Of a stretch of 64,000 nt of DNA, positions 20,885-30,883 are shown in pieces. The notes under the pieces were generated by a model, which ran no database searches, was not told the DNA's origin, and saw only the letters and a list, made by a program, of their open reading frames with translations. Origin of the DNA: Pseudopyrenochaeta lycopersici (taxonomy: Eukaryota; Ascomycota; Dothideomycetes; Pleosporales; Pseudopyrenochaetaceae); contig NHZP01000008.1 in assembly GCA_003313425.1 (NCBI GenBank), positions 372,001 to 436,000 of the forward strand, read 5' to 3'. How positions within the stretch are numbered: the stretch's first letter is position 1; every line of letters begins with the position of its first letter. The position numbers were made by a program, and so were the translations under genes.

Positions 20885-23527
20885 CTATGTCGAAACATTG
20901 CGGACAGCTCCCCAGGATCGCAGAAAGTCCATAACTTCCACATTGCCCGTTCCAGCAGCCTCGCGCAATGGTCTCCATTGATCATAAATCAATGCATTCA
21001 CGTCTGCACCGGCTACCTTCAGTCTTTTCAAGATGTAAATGCCTCCGCCGCGACACGATCTATAGAACGGTGTAGAGCCCGAAGCAGACTTAGGATGCAG
21101 ATCAGTACTAGATGCAAGCAATAAATCAAAGCTGTCTCGAGCAGCAGACTCGGCTGCGAGGTGTAGCGGAGAAAGTTTTCGCTGAAAACCGGGCTCAGCG
21201 GTTGCGTTATTGACGTCTGCACCCAGGCGTAGAAATTCTTGTGCTATCAAGACTCTGGTGTGCTTGGCTGCTGTTGTAAGACAGGTGCATCCGTCCAAAA
21301 AGTGGGAACCAATGCTAGGTATGAATGGAAGTAGATAGTCGACCAACTCGTTTAGACCAGCCCATATAGCGAAGCACATTGGTGAGTAAGAGCAGACGTC
21401 ATTGTGGGGGAAGGCAGCAGCGCGGACCTTGGCCACCGCCTAGAAACCACCCGATGTATGGATTGCATATGTCCATGAGCCCTGGCAGTCCACTCGCGTC
21501 CTGGAGATGGATCTACCAGTTAAGCGCAGCGTAGCTTCGCAGGTTATATTTATCTAGCGTATAGGGCCTGAGCTCTGTGCGTAAAGACACATCGAAGACA
21601 TCGAAGGCCAGATACTGGAGGCAGATCGATGCAAGCCAGGCATTGGCTTCTCGAACATCAACATGAAAGTATCTAGCAGGCCCTTGTCGAATCGTGTCGG
21701 ATGTGAGGCATTCCTGGAGAGAGTAATGGGAGAGTTTGACCACGCCTCCAGATTCCTTCTCGCGATCGGTGAGTATAAATGGTGCGACGGTTTCCAGAGT
21801 GTCATAAGGGTCGGCCGCAACGGCATCACAATCAAGAAAACGTTCGCTAGGCTGTAACGCCATGATCTCAGAGAGCCGAATAACAGTCAGAGGGGAAGCA
21901 GCAGCTACGAGGCACTGCAGTAATGCTTTGATTTCGTGCTTTTGTGCAGGATATTGGGACGCCGCCTGGCACAACAGCGTTTCATAAATGCAGTCGAGTC
22001 CATTCGGCATGGAATGAAGAATCGCCTTGATATCTGTCTGTCTTAGCAGTAGAGACATAGTCGAGTTGAAGCCGTGCTTGAAGAAGTAACCTTGAATTGA
22101 TTAGTAGAAGCGTCTATACAGGCAAATTATTGATGGAAATCGATGCTTTGTAACAGAAAACTCGAAGTCAGAAAACTCACTTGCGTTCCCGCACGTGTTC
22201 CAATCTGTTCTTGGATGGAAAGCAACAAGTCTTGATGACGGAGCTTTAAGGTCCCCTTACTCACGCGAACCTCGAGTTCCTTTCTTATAAATGGTCGAAA
22301 TTTTCACGCATATTCTCCGCAAGTGGGATGCGAGTCGATGTGATAGCTGGAAAACGCCGTTCCATTTGAACATCAAAGCGGCTAGTCAGAAGCACCTTCG
22401 TTACGACCGCGGTGCTTTGAACATGTGAATGCAAATGGGTAAGCATGTTCGCTGTTTTGTCTGTTTCGGAGGCCTCATCAAGCGCATCAATTAAGAAAAG
22501 GGCCTCCTGGAAGCAAGTCATTAGTTTCTCGATCAGTGGTGCGTATTTTGTCCGATTGAATGGGTAGGGAGATTCCTCGTCGACGACTTCTTTCGCGTGC
22601 TCTAGACAAGCTGGGGATAAATCCAACATCTGCTTGGTGATTGTCATAACGAAGTTCTGGTGTGTGATCTTGGAGTGGTCGCGATGATCGCAAAAGTTAA
22701 AAAGGACGGCGGTTGTATGTGGTGTAGCAGCCCGTAGTTGCTCTACAATGGAAGAAAATAGTAGTGTTTTCCCAGAGCCTGGTAGACCTGTGATCCAGAT
22801 TTTCCCATTCTTCGATTCCATCCAATCCAAAGTGTTTGACTCAAGCAACCATGTCCCAGTGCTATGCACACGGCGAGAGAGGACGTGTTTCAGACTAGAG
22901 TATGCTCCATCGCACATTATAGGGCGCAACCACGATACAACTCTTTGCACTTCTTCGCGATTCATATGTGAGTTAAAATGATTAGACAAAGGCCGCATAT
23001 CGCTCATCATAAGCCCTTGACTTGTTTCAATGCGGCGTAAGTCGAGCTACCACCTTATCAGTAATGTTTCCCCAGACGTTAAATGAAAACTAACGCAGAA
23101 TTAGCCTCCACGGCATTCGCAAGTAGGCCTCCAAGGTGATGTAGTCGTTGGAACGACTCTTTGGTTTCCTTTTCTTTGAAAGACCAAATCAGCCTCCTAC
23201 TGAGGTTTTTGGCGTTTGTGTCGTGTATTTGCTCACAGCTACTGATTGTTTTATACACTGACGTGAGTATGGCCTGGCGCTCTTTAATGCTCCAAGACGC
23301 TCGAGCGCTTTTATCGCATCGTTTGGCGCAGGCTTTGGTGGAGATTCTGCGATGATTCCCAACTGCGCAAGAAGGCTATCAACAGCAGCAGCCTCGGTCA
23401 GTAGACTTCTGATCTCGGAGGGTGCCCGTGCGACTTTTGATAGGAAGCCATAGCCACCTGCTAGAAGCGTGCCACTGAGTTGGACAAGATGATTGACAGA
23501 TACGACGATTCCTAAGACTTCAGCCAT
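20885..23527 (-). pseudogene. Degenerate Helo-like/NACHT/ankyrin NLR gene
   Basis: A fungal NOD-like receptor architecture is readable only by changing frame. From 23527 an N-terminal Helo-like domain begins (MAEVLGIVVSVNHLVQL). The NACHT NTPase follows, with Walker A GLPGSGKT and Walker B LFLIDALDEA (22285–23010), then a helical linker (21513–22058) and ankyrin repeats (20885–21436). Breaks visible: a one-base-deletion frameshift near 23281–23290, another near 22295–22306, a frame change near 22028–22045, an in-frame TAG at 21513–21515 just after YAALNW, and a frame change near 21436–21450. Two introns still fit: 23021–23094 and a GC–AG type 22091–22184. Intact relatives act in non-self recognition and programmed cell death. 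With five disablements this copy is very unlikely to make a full receptor. Confidence 0.85.
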
Positions 23528-24657
23528 TACTTTAAGTGCCTGGAAGTTAGATATCTGTTGTCATTGGATTCTAGAGAATGCAGCTTCGGGGTGGAAGGAA
23601 ACTTTTGGAATTTCCTTTAGCTGCCTTGGAAGATGCTACGCCAAATTCTCAACCCGATGTAAATCTCGTTGCTATTTGGCGGGCAAGCAAGACGCTTGTG
23701 CTAAGGCCTTTGCTACATAAAGGCCTTCTTTTCTCATAGAGTAATATTAGCATATTGTCATGAAGCGGTTGGTAAGAGTCGCATCCACTTTGCACACGTG
23801 AAGACAGAACGACATCTTTGCCGCAGTTTCTCATGATATTCAGCGTGATGAAATGATCTCATCTTTTGTCACGATCTTCTGCTCCCTATGTTTTGCAATC
23901 GCTCTCTCTCGAGAGTATTTATTCCAAGCAATCGGCCAAATCATATAGCATTATGCAAAACGAAGAAATATGTGCCGAAGCTTGGTGGGTATATTACGGT
24001 AATTGGCATGCGTACGTGGTGACACAACCCACTTTTGTGTTCTCTTGGAGCATTGTTCTGGAATCCTTCCGTAAGCAAAACGCGGCATGCAATGAAACTT
24101 GGAACGAGGTGAGCAATTGACAGTGCAAAGACTTCGACTTCTTCTTTCTGAGCTCAAAAACATCGATGTGATAGAGAGCATTGGGTCAGCTTTAGCAAGT
24201 TCATAGCCCCTGTTTGTGCCAGCTGTAGAGATGGGGATGCATTCGCGAAAAAATTGCAGGCGTGGCAGGATCACTGGGTCCCATAAAGTTGTAAGAAGGT
24301 CTTCAGCTTGTTCTAAGCCCTTGAATACTTTGAAGGACGCGCGTTGTTGCTCGATGGCGCTGGTGATAGTCGAACACAGGGAATCAACGTTGCAATTAGT
24401 CAGGGACCAATGAGTGGGTCCTTCACGTGCAAGAGCGACTCGAGTTTTTTGGAGCCAAGCAATGACGACTCCTGCTCCAACCCCAGCATCCCAGCAGGGC
24501 TCAACCGAGCCGACGGAGCCGTCCCTTTCGAGGTTTGATGCCATCGATCCCACATTAAGTACACGGCACCTGTAGCGCATTTCCCCGCCTGCACGCCTTC
24601 TTTCCACCATATGGCCTCGAACCAACAACTATAAATTACACCGCCCCGCTCGAATCC
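23528..24657. other. Intergenic region with one orphan ORF
   Basis: Between the NLR relic start (−) and the EPT1 start (+). It must contain the EPT1 promoter. The only candidate gene is the minus-strand ORF at 23951–24628, listed separately. Confidence 0.4.
23951..24544 (-). CDS. Hypothetical orphan ORF, doubtful
   Basis: A minus-strand frame open from 24628 to 23951. The ATG at 24544 (MASNLERDGSVGSVEPCWD) is preferred because the first ATG (24628) would leave only 30 bp to the divergent EPT1 start. The stretch HWSLTNCNVDSLCSTI and following residues read like a helical soluble protein, but I recognise no family and codon evidence is weak. It may be a lineage-specific gene, part of the decayed NLR neighbourhood, or chance. 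Confidence 0.3.
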   Translation of the reverse strand: MASNLERDGSVGSVEPCWDAGVGAGVVIAWLQKTRVALAREGPTHWSLTNCNVDSLCSTITSAIEQQRASFKVFKGLEQAEDLLTTLWDPVILPRLQFFRECIPISTAGTNRGYELAKADPMLSITSMFLSSERRSRSLCTVNCSPRSKFHCMPRFAYGRIPEQCSKRTQKWVVSPRTHANYRNIPTKLRHIFLRFA

Positions 24658-26301
24658 ATGTCTTTACCTCTCCCCGTCACCACCCCCACGATGCCGCCGA
24701 GCAGAGGTACGAAGCCTTCATTGCGCGCGTTTTCTGCACAGGAGAGCTTGTGTGCTAACGTTCAATTCACCACTGTAGAAACCGCGAAACACGAGTGCGT
24801 CTCCGAGGATGCGCTACAGCATCTCAAAACATACAAATATTCGAGCGTCGATAAATCCTTCATCTCCCGCTATATCCTCAAACATTACGTACGATTTCTC
24901 CGCTCGACGACCACATCGTAGTCTAACATGGATGTAGTGGAATGGCTTTGTGGAGCTGCTGCCGCTATGGATTGCGCCGAATCTCGTAACATTATTAGGC
25001 TTCTTCTTCATACTGGGGAATGTTGTGTTACTAGAACTATATGTGCCGGATCTGGTCGGACCGGTGAGTTGGACACACCTCGAAGAGCGTTGCGGACAAC
25101 ATGAGTCTTATATCAAGCTAGGCACCCTCTTGGGTCTATTATAGCTTCGCTTTTGGCATGTGGATGTAAGGAGAAGCCGACATATACGCGACGCCCAAGG
25201 GATGACGCTAACGCAAAACTGCAGGTACTCCACAATGGACAATGTCGACGGAAAGCAAGCGCGTCGCACGGGAACATCGAGCCCATTGGGAGAGCTCTTC
25301 GAGTACGTGATGTAGCCCAATGCGCCAACCCGCGAGACTGACATAGACGCAGTCATGGCATAGACTCCCTCAACTGCACTTTAGCCAGTCTTCTTGAAAC
25401 TGCAGCTGTAGGATATGGCTCGACCAAAATTGGCGCGTTTACGGCGCTGATTCCAGTGCTCCCGATGTTTTTCTCGACCTGGGAGACGTACCATACGCAT
25501 ACGTTATACCTTGGTTATTTCAATGGGCCTACGGGTAAGATCAGGCCTTGCCCTAGCTGAGTAATGGGTTGCTAACCACGTACAGAGGGACTGATCTTGG
25601 CATGCCTGTTCATCTGCATGTCTGGATACTTTGGTCCGGAGATCTGGTCGACACCGCTCGCACGGTATTTCCCATCTTACAAAGCAGAGATTGGTGAAGT
25701 CACCTTGAAAGAGCTCTGGATCCCGATTATCCTATTCACTTTCTTCGTCGCACATCTCCCAGCATGTATCGTCAATGTTGCGCGTGCCCGAAGAGCGAGG
25801 AACCAGCCGCTGCTACCGACGATCTACGAGTGGACTCCGTTGGTCATCTTTGTTGTCTGCACTATGGCCTGGTTGGGATCACCGTACTCAAAGTTGCTGG
25901 AGGACAATCACCTTGTTCTGTACTGCCTGACCATGTCCCTTGTGTTTGGGCGCATGACGACCAAGATCATCTTGGCGCATCTCACTCACCAACCCTTCCC
26001 ATACTGGACCGTTATGCTTGCACCCATGATCGGAGGTGCTTTGATTGTCAATCACCCCTATTTTACCATTCCGGGTACAACCTTTGGGCCCGTCTCCGCA
26101 AAATTCGAGCTGTGGTACCTTCGTGCGTATTTCGTCTTTGCTGCGGTTGTGTACGGAAGATGGGCGCATCTTGTAATCACGAGCATATGCAACTATCTTG
26201 GCATCAATTGCTTGACGATTCCCAAGAGCACGGCGGAGAAGAACACGAGATCGAATGGCACTGCCAACGGAGGCCACCACGAGAAAGGTCGCAAAGACTA
26301 A
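24658..26301 (+). CDS. EPT1: Choline/ethanolamine phosphotransferase (CDP-alcohol phosphatidyltransferase)
   Basis: Seven exons (24658–24706, 24779–24888, 24938–25063, 25122–25165, 25225–25302, 25353–25534, 25586–26301) join in phase to 434 residues. The product makes phosphatidylethanolamine or phosphatidylcholine from CDP-alcohol and diacylglycerol at the ER (Kennedy pathway). The CDP-alcohol signature D-x2-DG-x2-AR-x8-G-x3-D-x3-D is complete: [11 protein letters not shown], then LGELFDHGIDSLN spanning an intron. The segment [20 protein letters not shown] before it and about eight hydrophobic helices after it fit the family. Cpt1 and Ept1 cannot be told apart by eye, so the symbol is a best guess. 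The gene is unusually intron-dense for this window; the 44-bp exon was placed from the [14 protein letters not shown] match. Confidence 0.9.
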
Positions 26302-27109
26302 GCAAGCAAACAACAAACAATACAGCAACGATACCTATACCTCTATCCACGTAGATGTTCCAGCGCAAGCCACGGATTCTTGCATACTTGCTTGCGCGCG
26401 CACTGACCTTTTAATGACCTAGACTTCCGCGGCATGCATGCTATCTTATTTCGCATTCTGGTGGTCTTTTGTGGAAACGCTACATTGATAATTTTTATTG
26501 TCTGAGAGCAGACGGTCTGGGCTCGAGGGTGTCGCGGCAGACCTCTGTTTTCTCTTTTACTTCCATTTATTGTTCTTGCATAGCGATCGATTAATATTTT
26601 GGGCAGCCTGAAACTGTCAACAGATAGCGGCGTTGGGTGTGAGGCCAGATCTGAAGCACGGCTCGCAGAAGGATGTGTGACAGACTGGGCAGCTGCAGAA
26701 CATCGCCCTTGCCGGCAGCCAATAGAAGCGAAGATGTGCATGCACTTGTGCATCTGATCGATTTAAATCCTGCGTATTTTCTAGTATCTTCTGAAATTTG
26801 ACGAACCGTTCGCGCATGTCTTGCTGCATGTCTGACAGTCCCTCCTGCTGTTCGCATTTGCAGGGATGTTATTTGCGATTGAAATGCCGATGAAGTTGTG
26901 AGGCTCTTACCACATTGTCTCAAACAGGCCCGCATGGGATCTTTCTAGCGATGGCGCATAAGCTGAGGGCTGAAAGAGCGACGGCTTCCTGCAGCTAAAA
27001 AGCCTGGACCTAGCACCGATTCAGCTCCTCAGCTCTCCACCTTCAAACACCGTGAGATATAATGTCTGTTCGCCCTGTTTTGCTGAAGATATTTCTTGTA
27101 TAAGCCGCG
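26302..27109. other. Intergenic region with a possible small Cys-rich ORF
   Basis: On the minus strand, 26617–26829 encodes 70 residues ending in CSCPVCHTSFCEPCF and a short tail, a zinc-ligand-like cluster. An upstream exon from the ATG at 26935 with donor GTAAGA near 26910 looks attractive, but I could not join it in the right phase. It is listed as a possibility only. The rest is 3' flank of EPT1 and promoter of the next gene. Confidence 0.35.
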
Positions 27110-28318
27110 ATGGGTTGGAAAGTGTTCGATTGTGCGGAATCGCATCCGAACTGCGCAGCGAGGAATCAGATTGTCGAAGCGAATCCAGATATCGCTGGCA
27201 TAGGAGTAGGTATGCTATGTGCTGCATTATAGAGGTTTACTGACAAGTGTGAGGTTGTGCTCGGATTTTTGGCGACCACTTGCCTCGCTTTCTTGATTGC
27301 GTTTACGGTCATTTTCCTAGATCGATACGAACACATCATCAACCTATGCAGACGATGGTTTACCAAGGAGAAAAGAGAATTCAAACTTGATTACAATGGC
27401 CCCTACTGGCGATCGCCAGCCTTTTGGTCACGAGTACTCAGCAAGAATCTTCTCGCGTTCGCCGATACGCAGCTCCTCACAGGCCTGGCGATCCAATTCA
27501 CGGCTATGATTAAGCACTGCCAATTGTCCGTTTACCACTTTCAGATAGTTACGGAGCTGGCATTTCTCACCACGGTGACACATCTCCTCACCGTCGTAGC
27601 GCTACGCAACTATTTCGTCAAGAACAGGTGGATCAATCTGCCCCGTATCTTCTTCATGCTGGGCAATCTGGGCCTACTTGGATACACATCTTTCGTTGCG
27701 TATTCGTACGACTTGGCTGGGCTCGATCTCTCGACTTCGTTGGCCTGCTTCTTCAAAGGGGAACGACCACCTCTGAAGTCCGCGTTTGGAGGAAAGTGGG
27801 CCTCGCTCATCATTGGTGCTATCGGCGGACACATCACGGTCATTCTCGCCATGTACCTGTTTAAAGATCCAGCAGATACTAGCGAGCGCAGGCAGTGGTG
27901 GTGGTATGTCGGCGCCGCCTTTCGAACTTGGATTGTGGCACCGATCTACTCAATATACGGCATATGGATGGCTGGAAGTGGTCTGAAGTATACACAAGCT
28001 CTCGGTACACCCAACGTCAACATACAGGGCAGTGAAAGCGAATGGGGTTTCGGACAATTCTTGCCAGTGCTCTTACTCGCTCTGCCGATCTTTGCTGGCT
28101 GGGAGAGCTTCTGGGAGGAGAAAGATGAGGATCGCGAGAATCGGTTCGGCCGACATTCGGTCAGGATTTCGAGAGCTGTAGTGGACGGTCAGCTGCAAAT
28201 GATCGATGTGCAGGCTTCAAAGCAGTCGCCTGACCGAAACGGATTATCCTCGCACGATGGGTCAATGGAAGAGAGAACGATTGAGGGAAATGGGATAAGC
28301 CAAGCTCATGCTCGATAA
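27110..28318 (+). CDS. Multi-pass membrane protein of unknown function
   Basis: Exons 27110–27205 and 27254–28318 (48-bp intron) give 386 residues. The first exon reads MGWKVFDCAESHPNC… and ends NPDIAGIG. The splice then leads straight into the first hydrophobic helix (VVLGFLATTCLAFLIAFTVIF). Six or seven further hydrophobic segments follow, at about residues 95–115, 135–155, 165–190, 225–245, 265–285 and 310–330. The tail is hydrophilic. The NPDIAGIG start followed by transmembrane helices is a pattern I associate with uncharacterised fungal integral membrane proteins. No catalytic motif is visible; receptor or transporter functions are both conceivable. Confidence 0.72.
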
Positions 28319-28423
28319 TATGAGCCGCAGACTGCTTGTTGAAGAGGCACCACATTTCGACCAACCCACAATCATTTATTGACTGTCGCCAACCCGGACT
28401 CCTTCGATTCACTCTCCTTCGAC

Positions 28424-29601
28424 TTATTCCGGTCTGCTACCAACCCAAGTCCTTTGTGAAGTATCTCCATTGGCTCTGATTTCCCAGTCTCTCCATGCGG
28501 CATGTAGCAATACCACGAAGACTTGACCTTCGGGACTTATACCGTCCATTGGCGTTCTCTGGCCCTCATTGAGCGGGTTGACAACTGGTTTAACGATACC
28601 CACTTCATGATCAATACAAGACCTTATAATGTTCCGCTTCTGCAAGGCCCAGTCAGTATAAGCCTTCCCAAAGGTCCCAACTTCGAGATTTGCCATCCTG
28701 AAAACGGTTGCAGCCAGCAATGCAGTTCCAGCAACCTCACCAAACCACGTCTTATCGTCGATGTAATTGCGCAGAAGACCCGACTCGTCAGTATCATATG
28801 CTATGGCACCATCGAGGATTGGCATGATCATGCGCACTAGCGAAGCCTGTTTGTCCTTCGTTTCATCTGAAAACCTTGATTTTCGCATCGTAGCCAATAC
28901 TCGCGCCATACCCGCAGCAGCCCACCCATTCGAGGTGCTCCATAGCCCTGGATCTGGCTTTGCGTTCGGATCGCAAATATTCGCGTTGACGATATGCTTC
29001 CAAGGCCCCTTCTCTGTGCGGAGTACTTCACCATACAATTCACACTGTCGCACCGCTTCTTGTATTAGATTCATATCGCCCATAATGACACCGTAATAGG
29101 CGAGGAAAGGAGGGACCATATATACATAGTCAGCCCACAGAGAAGGGTTGGCCTCACGGTGTGAAATCGCGCCATTCGAGTAACGTGGAACATGGTGGAG
29201 GAGGTGATGGAGTTGGCGTGTCGCTGCGTCGAAGTATAATAGGTCAACATTGCTAAGTATCAGTGCAGGTATACCGAGGGATACAGGGTCTGCTGAAGAG
29301 CCTGGTCATTCTGTCAATGCATTTGTACCTTTCGTCATTACGAGCTAATATGAGATGATGTACCGTTCCCGTCACATAATGTGGTACTATCTGTGCGAAT
29401 AAACGGCTTCACATATTGTAATGCTGGTATGTCTTCAATATTCAATGTCGGTATTTGGTCTCCTAGGAGTGGATCGTGGAAAACGCTAAGTTCAGGATTG
29501 TGATATTCGATGAGTGCTTCGAAAACAGCGCCGTATTCCCAACTATGCGCTGCGGAAGCTTGCGCCTGCTCTAAAACTTTGTCGATCAGGTCTGCTGGCA
29601 T
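28424..29601 (-). CDS. GH105-like unsaturated glucuronyl hydrolase family protein
   Basis: Exons 29364–29601 and 28424–29301 (intron 29302–29363) give 371 residues. The second exon opens with SSADPVSLGIPALILSN. It continues through HREANPSLWADYVYMVPPFL, where the W-x-D-x-x-x-M-x-P pattern holds the probable catalytic aspartate of GH105/GH88 six-hairpin enzymes, and SNGWAAAGMARVLATM. Enzymes of this fold remove unsaturated uronic acids from pectin or rhamnogalacturonan fragments. There is no signal peptide at the chosen start (MPADLIDKVLEQAQ), so it would act inside the cell on imported oligosaccharides, or the true start lies upstream. It is divergent from the amino-acid permease. Confidence 0.75.
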
Positions 29602-30883
29602 TATGGCCGGCCGTCTTACGCGTGCAATAATCTTTCCTGGTCACGTCGTACTGTTATAGGTGGGCGTGTGAGTGTGAGCGCAAGCGTGAGCATGACGAGG
29701 ATATGATGACATGTCCTCTGCATGTTTGCACCATACCGCAAAAGTCGACGAAGATCTTTGACTATGTAGAATTATCCAAACCGAGATAATAGCCAAAACC
29801 ATCCTTCACGCTGTGGCTTTTAATTGCATATAAGTGTATAGAAGGAATCCGTTGGGTCTGGGTGGAGCTGGTGCAGGATTTGAAGTCAACCTCCAATATC
29901 TAACGCCGATGTATCCACCAAAGACCCACCGTGAGCTTCTTTCGTCCACGTTCCTGGAACCTTATGTCCGTGTTGATCTTACGTGTTATCTCGCCGCTGT
30001 TAAAGACCCCGAGATAACACTCTCTGCTGTGGGTGAAGCTTGATAAGAAAGTAAGCATATGAACCAGAAGCTTGCGATGATGAAAATTTGACCTCGTCAT
30101 CCGGCGGGTAACCACACCTTCAATTCAGCCTCTGGAAACAAATTTTCAACACTATGTTCTTGCTGCGTAATGATGGCGTCCATTCAAAGATGTGTCGGGC
30201 TTTCCCCACGACCCCAGATTAGGTAGCAGAGTCCCGCAATCCCTCGTCCCGCATCATGAACCCCATTGCTACCCATATCCATCTCGCAAACCAACGGCGG
30301 GTACTTCCCAGCCCTAGCACTTCTAGTGCCCCTTTCTAGAAGGATTCCGCTGCACTCGACTCGCCTAAGCTTGAGCCTCATCCCCACAGGTCGCGGCTGC
30401 CCTCGGCTCAAGAAATAAACACCTCAATTCCGCACATCGGCGCTTCGACAAAGCAGGCATCGCCAACCGCTCTTTGGCCAGTGCCCATGGCGCGACTTGC
30501 AAGAGCCGTAACAATGCGAACATGCGAGTACAACATCGTCACAGCAAATATGCAGTTGGTGCAACGTCCACTTGCTTACGAGGCGATTTTCCCCGCAGCT
30601 TTCACCAGGGCTCCAGTCATTACGTGATGGTAATTGGTTCCCCAGAACTGCCAGTAGCATGATCTACTCACAAGGGCCAACTTGGCCACCCCAAACTGGG
30701 TTAACCGTGAGACGCGCCGGTGCCATCAGATGGTGAAAATTCTGCTATCATAGTAAGCCTCTAATCTGGCTTGCCCGTTGCGAGATGAGCTTGCTATATA
30801 ACACGCGACTGTGCCCGGGTTGTGGGTAGGACTTGGTGTGGCGAACCAAACTTTTCTGCACTTGAACCATCAGGATCAACATC
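29602..30883. promoter_or_regulatory. Divergent region, GH105-like / amino-acid permease
   Basis: 1.28 kb between two divergent starts. A good TATA box (TATATAA, 30795–30801) lies about 83 bp before the permease ATG. Several GATA-type cores are present, but they are too short to be diagnostic. Short ORFs inside have no recognisable domain. Confidence 0.5.
30795..30801 (+). promoter_or_regulatory. TATA box of the amino-acid permease gene
   Basis: TATATAA, 83 bp upstream of the ATG at 30884 and followed by a short leader. Position and sequence fit a TATA-driven, regulated promoter, as is common for nutrient permeases. Confidence 0.55.

Noticed and set aside
20885..23527. Repeat-induced point mutation as the cause of NLR decay
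   Set aside because: The main lesions are indels. Only the TAG at 21513 could be a C-to-T change, and the region is not unusually AT-rich.
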